Assembly: GCF_030269925.1 (NCBI RefSeq) | Contig: NC_085112.1 | Span: 5,457,501 to 5,521,500, forward strand | DNA length: 64,000 nucleotides | Direction of reading: 5' to 3' | Origin: Bombyx mori | Lineage: Eukaryota; Arthropoda; Insecta; Lepidoptera; Bombycidae | Shown: piece after piece, positions 59,211 through 64,000 of the stretch | How positions within the stretch are numbered: the first letter of the stretch is position 1 | Layout: the number at the start of each line of letters is the position of its first letter | Notes under the pieces: generated by a model | Database searches by the model: none | What the model was told of the DNA's origin: nothing | The model's input: the letters and a program-made list of their open reading frames with translations, nothing else | Translations under genes and position numbers: made by a program

Positions 59211-59949
59211 TTTGTCCAAGATGCACGCGCTTCATCCATGGATATATTTGTGGAGGATTAGCTTGCGAGTTAGCCGAAGACTTGGAATTCTTGGTGTTGT
59301 TTGAGTTGGAGTTATTTGCATCGTTGCTTTCGTTGCTCGACGTGCTAGATGCCGGGCTTGAAATATTTTGGTTCACATTAGCCTTGTGCTCAACGGGAGA
59401 CGCTATTGGAGTGGTAAGACCTAATTTGGTGCTGTTGGTTCCACTAGGGTTCGGACCACCAACATTACCGAAGCCTGGTGAAGTTCTTCCCGGCCCAGAT
59501 GAAGTAGAAAGATCTTGAGGCGACGCCACTCCTGTTGTCGATGTAGAATCGGCAAATTTACAACTGGCTCCCGTAGCTTGACTGGGCGGGGTGGACATCA
59601 AATTTGGGGACAACGCCCCAGGACTCGGATTAGAATGTTGATGCATGTGACTAGCTGTACTCCCGAGTCTTTGTGGATGTAGCTGAGTATAATCTATCAT
59701 CGTCTGCGGTTGCATATGGGCTCCCGATGCGGGCGTCGCGTACGGATGTTGCGGGTAATGATGCCCGACTTGCGGTGGCGAGTAGCATGCGTTCGGATAT
59801 GCTGATGCCGCCGCATTAGGATTGTAATAGTCCGCTCCCGGCGTAGGCAAGCCGGGATGGCCTGTTTGTTCTACCGGTGTCCCGGTACGACCCGGAGCCT
59901 GGTTCCCGTAACACGAAGCCAGGGAGTTGACGAACTGGTAGGAGCTCAT
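59211..59949 (-). CDS. Scr: Scr coding exon carrying the N-terminus and YPWM motif
   Basis: Encodes the N-terminal part of Sex combs reduced, the Hox transcription factor that specifies labial and first thoracic segment identity and acts in the nucleus. From the chosen ATG (59949-59947) residues 1-14 are the conserved MSSYQFVNSLASCY block. A DYTQL.PQRL motif lies near 86-95, a CKFA motif near 130, SPQDLS at 143-148, a Ser/Asn-rich stretch at about 197-228, and IYPWMKRVHLG at 235-245, which is the Extradenticle-contact hexapeptide. The exon ends with one base of a split codon at 59211, followed by a perfect donor GTAAGT (59210-59205). An in-frame ATG nine codons upstream (59976-59974) could add nine residues; I prefer 59949 because Scr orthologues commonly begin at or near MSSYQF. 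The frame also stays open further upstream to 60021, but with no additional ATG. Family assignment is very secure; the start is less so. Confidence 0.96.
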
Positions 59950-60128
59950 CCCGGCGTTGTAATTTAAGTCGTTCATCGGTAACAGTATATCGTTTCTTTC
60001 CCTCTGTAGATCACTCGACACTTGTCATCGTTCAGGGACACTGAATGGTCTAGTTGGACATATTAAGTGCTACTGATGTTCATAGGTCGTTTCAATTGTC
60101 CCCGCTGAGTGGAACTTGATTGATGGAC
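59950..60128 (-). other. Scr: Scr 5' UTR segment preceded by a splice acceptor
   Basis: Immediately upstream of the start codon. On the minus strand CGTTCTGTTGCAG/GTCC gives a good polypyrimidine tract and AG (60130-60129), so this exon probably starts at 60128 and an untranslated exon lies further 5', inside or beyond the window. In Drosophila Scr also has an upstream non-coding exon. This is inferred from splice-site appearance only; if the acceptor is not used, the exon could be longer. Confidence 0.6.
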
Positions 60129-61994
60129 CTGCAACAGAACGAGATACATTAGTTGATCACGTGTGTAGTCTTTTTATATGTGATAAACGCTTTGTAGGTT
60201 TTACTTAAAGAATTTCTTTGAAAACACGAACGAATCTCAGGAGTTTTGATGAAAAACTCATCCAAATTAAATTTAAACAAAAACGAATTTATGGCCAGGC
60301 AAATTGTTTTATTGTATTTTATCAGTTTCAAACATGTGATTTATAACATATTCCGTGCATTCACATTATGATAATTTGAACTTGCGCTGTATATTTATCG
60401 CTTTGTTAAGTCATTCATTTTGTTCAAGAATTTGGGTTTGATTTTAACATAACGACTTATAATGAAAACTATACGCGTAGGTAAACGTTATACCTTATTT
60501 ATTCATCTAATCATTAAAATTCATATAGATAATGCTTAAAGTAGCTTTATTTTACGAATTAAACTTTATTGTTTCAAGATGCATTGACCGCGTTTACGAA
60601 AAAAAAAAAGAAGCATAAATCACAAAATGCAACACTTGCGTCACACAGGGGGTCTATTCTAAAACAATAAATTAATAAAGCGACGGTGACTTCCTAAAGC
60701 GTTGTACACATGTCATGTCAAGTGCGGAAAAAATTCCGACTCCGCCACGTGGTTCGGCTATAAAAGTGTCCGCCGAGGTTTATGTGTGTAAGCGGTAGGC
60801 CGAATGAGACTTGGTCGGATTTATGAACCGAGCACAGTGCATACGTCTTCATGAGCAAATTAGCAGTCATTGTGCACTCGATTTATTTGTGCGACCGCTT
60901 CACGAATGATATATGTGAGAATTTTTACTTTGGAACGTTAAATGTCGAACGATTTGAATGTTTTATTTTGAGAAATTAGTTTATTTAATGCGTATCCTCA
61001 AATCCTGATAAGTTTTACGTCAATCGAATATTTTTACGGAATATTGAAATTAGTTTTTATCAGCAGTTTTTATTGAGTCAAGACTAGACTGTGAATGTTA
61101 TTTTTGTGGTATTTATTTCATTATCTTTTTCTGGTTATCTTAAAAGTTATGAAATGACATTTTGGTAACGATATCAAATTAATTAACCACTTTGATTTAT
61201 AATCAGCAATTTTTATTCTTATATGCTCCCAAAAATAAAGTATAGGAATACATACACAAAATGAGCGCGGTATCAAATTTGTGTTTTAAAATCTAATTAA
61301 ATACATTGGCTTTTTCCGTAACAGAAAGTAGCTTGTGTTACTATTTGGTCTATAAAATACATAGTGCACTGTTGTATTTATTATAACAAACAAAATCAGC
61401 GTTACCCGGGACATCTAATTCACCACGATAATGTATTAAATGTTTTAATTCAATTTATAAACTATATTTTTCCAAAGTCTCAGCCAAATCCGCTCAGCTA
61501 TTTTTGCGAGATTGATTAACAATAAAAAAATTAATAATTTCAATATAGATTAACAAAAACAGTGAATTTACGAAACGCCTGTGAATCCGCGGTGCAAGCC
61601 TAGTGTTTTCGTATTTTATGTACTACATACACACTTATTATAATTCTAAATGTCTTATCCGATCCAAAAACTAATTTCATACATCAAGTACGTTCGCATC
61701 CGGTTTAAAAATGTGTAGGTAATTATAAAAAACCAGAGCGCATACGTATATTATGAATGACAAAAAAATGCTAAATTATGTTTATGATCTAATTCGATAA
61801 GCTAATTTGAGTCTAAAGCTAAATCGTAGTAGGTTTTTTTTTTATATAAAAACTAAAAACTCATATTGAGGTTTGATTTATTTTGAATATTCATAGATTA
61901 AAGAGCGGGCCTCTGAAACTATAAATCATTTATATTACAGACAGGATCTGGCTGATCGAGTTACTTGTCTTCGGATTAGTGCTTTTATTTTGAA
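60129..61994. other. Scr upstream region
   Basis: Non-coding, free of recognisable transposons. Contains the GC-richer patch with a TATA motif at 60720-60900. May contain part of an upstream intron and regulatory DNA. Confidence 0.4.
60746..60792 (+). promoter_or_regulatory. Candidate TATA promoter pointing away from Scr
   Basis: TATAAAAG at 60759-60766, preceded by a palindromic E-box CACGTG (60746-60751), inside a GC-richer patch about 0.7 kb upstream of the Scr coding exon. A start would fall near 60790. No ORF of note follows, so any transcript would be non-coding. Low certainty. Confidence 0.3.
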
Positions 61995-62352
61995 CTAGCG
62001 TCCCGCCCTCGCTTCGCTTCGGAAACATTACATTTTATTATTGACAGCTGAGTCCCGCGATGCTACCCACGGTTATTATCGTACCGCGGGTGAAGCTGCG
62101 GGGCGAAGCTAGTCTAAAAAAAGTAGCCTAAGTTACTCCTTATATAATCAGCTACCTATCAGTGAAAGTCCCGTCAAAATCGGTCCAGCCATTCCAGAGA
62201 TTAGTCGGAACAAACAGACAGACAGACAGACAGACAATAATTGTAAAAAATGTTATTTTGGTGTATGTACCGTATATATATTCATATGCATGTAGTAAAA
62301 AGCGGTTATTTCAATATTACAAACATACACTAATTCTATTTATATGTATAGA
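61995..62352 (-). mobile_element. Composite Helitron-like element with CAGA microsatellite
   Basis: Minus strand A|TCTATACATATAAATAG ... GGGCGGGACGCTAG|T. The interior carries AAAATCGGTCCAGCCATTCC and a (CAGA)n tract (62215-62236). A second 3'-end-like sequence, GGGGCGAAGCTAG (62101-62113), suggests two Helitron ends joined. Confidence 0.72.
62213..62237 (+). repeat. CAGA microsatellite
   Basis: About five CAGA units inside the Helitron-like element, at the position where such elements often carry a tandem repeat. Confidence 0.9.
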
Positions 62353-64000
62353 TTACATTACGAGATAATTTTTATGGTTATCTAAAAACTGTGAATAAAT
62401 TCTCGTCTACTCGGACCTACTTAGCCTTACTGGGCTACCCAGCTGCTTCAGCTCCACTCCTAATCTTGTGTATTGATGATAAAGTACATTATCAGTGAAC
62501 TTATTTATGGCATTGTCCTGCAAGTTCTGTCGCGAAACCACACGCGCTTTGACCTTACGACTGAGCTAACGGCTACGGCTTTAAAAAGCCTTTTTGATTT
62601 TGAACAAGCTTCTAGAGCACGATATTCAGTCGATGATAGCTTTTAGAGTTTTAAATTTCTCCTCATATTGGTCATATAATTATAATGTTGTGAACAAAAA
62701 CGATCAGCAATACATTTGTGCAAGATTTTATTTGAAGTTTCTATGTATGAGACGAATTATGAAACAAATGCTTCTACATAACTGAAGGAGGTGGAATGAA
62801 TTTTTTTAAAACCTTTATATATTATACATAAAATAGATTGCATGTAAATTATTATAGATACTTATTTCCTTCTTCAAAGCGAAGGGACAAACATAATGAA
62901 ACAGCAGAAGATATATGGTTATGAAGACTTTAGATCAGCTAAGCTTTTAAATTTAAATATATCATTGAATTATTTCAATAAAGCCAATAAAGTGAGATAG
63001 CCTACCTAAAATACTAAATAATTTATATAGTGTAGATTTTGTGTATGAGCTGATTTGAGCTGAGATTTTTCCAAGTAGTGAAGCTATTGGACTCCATTTA
63101 CCCCATAATGTGAATTCCGGCGCTAACTGATGAATGACCAGGTAACGTCACGACTCTATATGTGAGGAAAATGCAACTTCTTTTATTCTTCGTGAAGTAA
63201 AAATTTTGGTTTGGAGTGAGGTTAAGCCGCGGGGCACGTCTTTAAGTCAGACTTTAGGTAAGTAGGTATATCTCATAACTTTGGTAATATAAAAACATTT
63301 CGAACGCAAACTAAAGTTTGTGCTCATCGAAATGTCTTGTTCTAGTAAGGATGGTGTTTTATTTCAAATGAACACCAAATCGAGAAATAAATGTTTTATT
63401 GTTCGTCCTCCGCGGAGTGACATCTAAACACATGTGTTCAGTTTATTTCAGTTACAGAATTTTTGTCACACCCGTCCGGTCCAAGTTAAATGGGCCGAAC
63501 GATTTCATTGCTTCATCTTTTCTTTTTTCTTTTGGTTTTTTTTTTACTTTTTAAAGTATTCATTCCCGGTGTCCTTTGATGAGATCTTTGAAATGATCAG
63601 TTACAATTCCGTTAGTTGAAGTGTGAATATTTTGTTAGTGAATCGCTACGCCCGAGTAGATCGCTCAAACTTTGTCAAGCGCATCAATTTTTAGCACTCA
63701 ACTATGGGATAAATGTAGACAAACATCTCTTGTAATTCATGTAACTATACCTATAGCGGCTTTGGTAGTTTAATAAAATTTTGCAAATATATTAACATTT
63801 TGCGCATTCTTAGACGAACAAGTATATATATATTTTCCGTTACGTATGGTACTTATATAATGACGTAATTTTCGACAAAATATTGTCAACAGCAAATTTG
63901 GTATTAAGGACAAAATACGTCGTAAAATTGTTGAAATATAAAAAAGTGCCTGATGTTTACCTGATCTCAAGCAAACACAATCTATAATATTACAACTGCC
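62353..64000. other. Scr upstream region, no recognised feature
   Basis: AT-rich with no supported gene or transposon to the window end. Confidence 0.45.

Noticed and set aside
59950..60021. Scr start at 60021
   Set aside because: The codon there is GTG, not ATG; the real start is 59949 or, less likely, 59976.
62213..62237. CRISPR-like array
   Set aside because: It is a four-base microsatellite without spacers, inside a Helitron-like element of an animal genome.

Overview
This is a piece of a lepidopteran Hox cluster, almost certainly from the silkworm Bombyx mori or a very close relative. Two exons on the minus strand encode Sex combs reduced (Scr): an N-terminal exon that begins with the conserved MSSYQFVNSLASCY block and ends just after the YPWM motif (59211-59949), and the homeobox exon (7636-7940). 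A GT-AG intron of about 51.3 kb separates them. Joined, the exons give a 347-residue Antennapedia-class homeodomain protein with all expected motifs. The species call rests on the Scr sequence and on many copies of a tRNA-headed SINE of about 450 bp that fits Bombyx Bm1. No other host protein gene is supported.

Layout: 1-7635 is the region 3' of the Scr coding sequence (3' UTR, then intergenic DNA, presumably toward Deformed). It holds Helitron remnants, retrotransposon fragments, one good CTCF-type motif (2153-2167) and a duplicated GC-rich motif block. 7941-59210 is the Scr intron, heavily colonised by transposable elements. 59950-60128 is 5' UTR in front of a splice acceptor, so a further upstream non-coding exon is expected. 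60129-64000 is upstream sequence, presumably toward ftz and Antp.

The intron contains: (a) a complete Jockey-type LINE (48912-54155, minus strand) with intact ORF1 (zinc knuckles) and ORF2 (endonuclease plus reverse transcriptase), a canonical initiator/DPE internal promoter, a 27-nt T run and a perfect 11-bp target duplication, inserted inside an older full-length SINE; (b) a 5'-truncated R1-clade LINE (30372-31714) with a 10-bp target duplication; (c) 3' ends of several other LINEs; (d) about 15 Bm1-like SINE copies; (e) several Helitron-like elements, here and in the flanks, inserted between A and T and ending in CTAG; (f) palindromic or terminal-inverted-repeat elements.

The points most worth checking are the apparently intact LINE in the sense orientation inside a Hox intron, a 3' UTR stem-loop shared by two LINE families with a compensatory base change, a 3' tail shared by the SINE and a LINE-like family, a SINE ending about 35 bp from the homeobox-exon splice acceptor, and the CTCF-like site. 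I did not find an undescribed multi-gene system; the novelty here lies in transposon biology and possible cis-regulation.
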